64,000 bases of DNA from an uncultured Alphaproteobacteria bacterium (GTDB taxonomy: Bacteria > Pseudomonadota > Alphaproteobacteria > HIMB59 > GCA-002718135), in NCBI GenBank assembly GCA_902607435.1, contig CACLJX010000006.1, positions 1 through 64,000 on the forward strand. Direction: 5' to 3'. Shown here piece after piece: positions 63,842-64,000 of the stretch; within the stretch, counting starts at the first letter, position 1; the number at the start of each line of letters is the position of its first letter. Under the pieces are notes generated by a model, which ran no database searches, was not told where the DNA came from, and was given only the letters and a program-made list of their open reading frames with translations. The translations under genes were made by a program, and so were the position numbers.

Positions 63842-64000
63842 ATTAAATTTTTTTAATTTTTTTTATACTTCTTATAATTAATTTCCTTGAAATGAAATCT
63901 TTATTTATTTCTATCATTGAGGAAAAAAGTTTAGTAATCAATTTCCTTTAGAAGTAGTTTTTAAATTATAGAGTGTGCCCGAAAAAAAATCATAAATGAT

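Overview
The window is strongly AT-rich, with short spacers, many overlapping start and stop codons and several TTG starts. The order murA-hisG-hisD-infA-yacG-tRNA-Phe, together with betaine/dimethylglycine (and probably DMSP) catabolism and a B12-riboswitch uptake operon, suggests a small-genome planktonic marine alphaproteobacterium (SAR11, HIMB59/AEGEAN-169 or SAR116-like). This placement is inferred from gene content and was not tested with a phylogeny.

Layout. (1) 1-3311: housekeeping genes (3' part of murA, hisG, hisD, infA, an unlisted small yacG, tRNA-Phe). (2) 3373-14510: a family 9 glycosyltransferase, then osmolyte and one-carbon metabolism: a DddP-type DMSP lyase, a methyltransferase, betaine-homocysteine methyltransferase, a dimethylglycine dehydrogenase-like protein, a PLP class V enzyme, a class II aldolase, an aldehyde dehydrogenase and a gamma-butyrobetaine-hydroxylase-like oxygenase. 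(3) 14611-20158: EamA transporter, O-antigen ligase and rfbBDAC for dTDP-rhamnose. (4) 20194-43872: a surface-sugar island, very AT-rich up to about 39.5 kb, with most of a legionaminic-acid pathway (LegB, LegC, LegG, LegI, PtmE-, PtmB- and PtmA-like), an acetamidino-forming set (PseA/WbpG-like plus HisF and HisH paralogues), and a compact operon joining an HpaI aldolase, a CMP-sugar synthetase, a dehydroquinate-synthase-like cyclase and two oxidoreductases. (5) 44031-62243: epimerase, large glycosyltransferase-like protein and RmlD-like reductase, then an acyl carrier protein with a 2-oxoacid-dehydrogenase-like E1 and E2, a GNAT and a FemAB-like transferase. (6) This last unit is split by a 9.4-kb segment (47754-57114) flanked by a 204-bp direct repeat with one mismatch. 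The left repeat carries a truncated copy of the acyl carrier protein gene and the right repeat carries a tail fragment of the RmlD-like gene. The inserted segment brings a minus-strand HisC/FkbM/radical SAM/cytidylyltransferase block and a cobalamin module (riboswitch, membrane protein, TonB receptor, B12-binding radical SAM protein). (7) 62333-63841: a second B12-binding radical SAM protein.

How it fits together. Most of the window builds and decorates a surface glycan: rhamnose, a 9-carbon legionaminic-type acid with an acetamidino group, and one or two further CMP-activated sugars, one possibly carbocyclic. The acyl carrier protein/E1/E2 set could load a short acyl group onto the carrier protein for glycan decoration. 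The most novel-looking parts are this set, the aldolase-cyclase operon, and the repeat-bounded insertion that interrupts the acyl-carrier unit.
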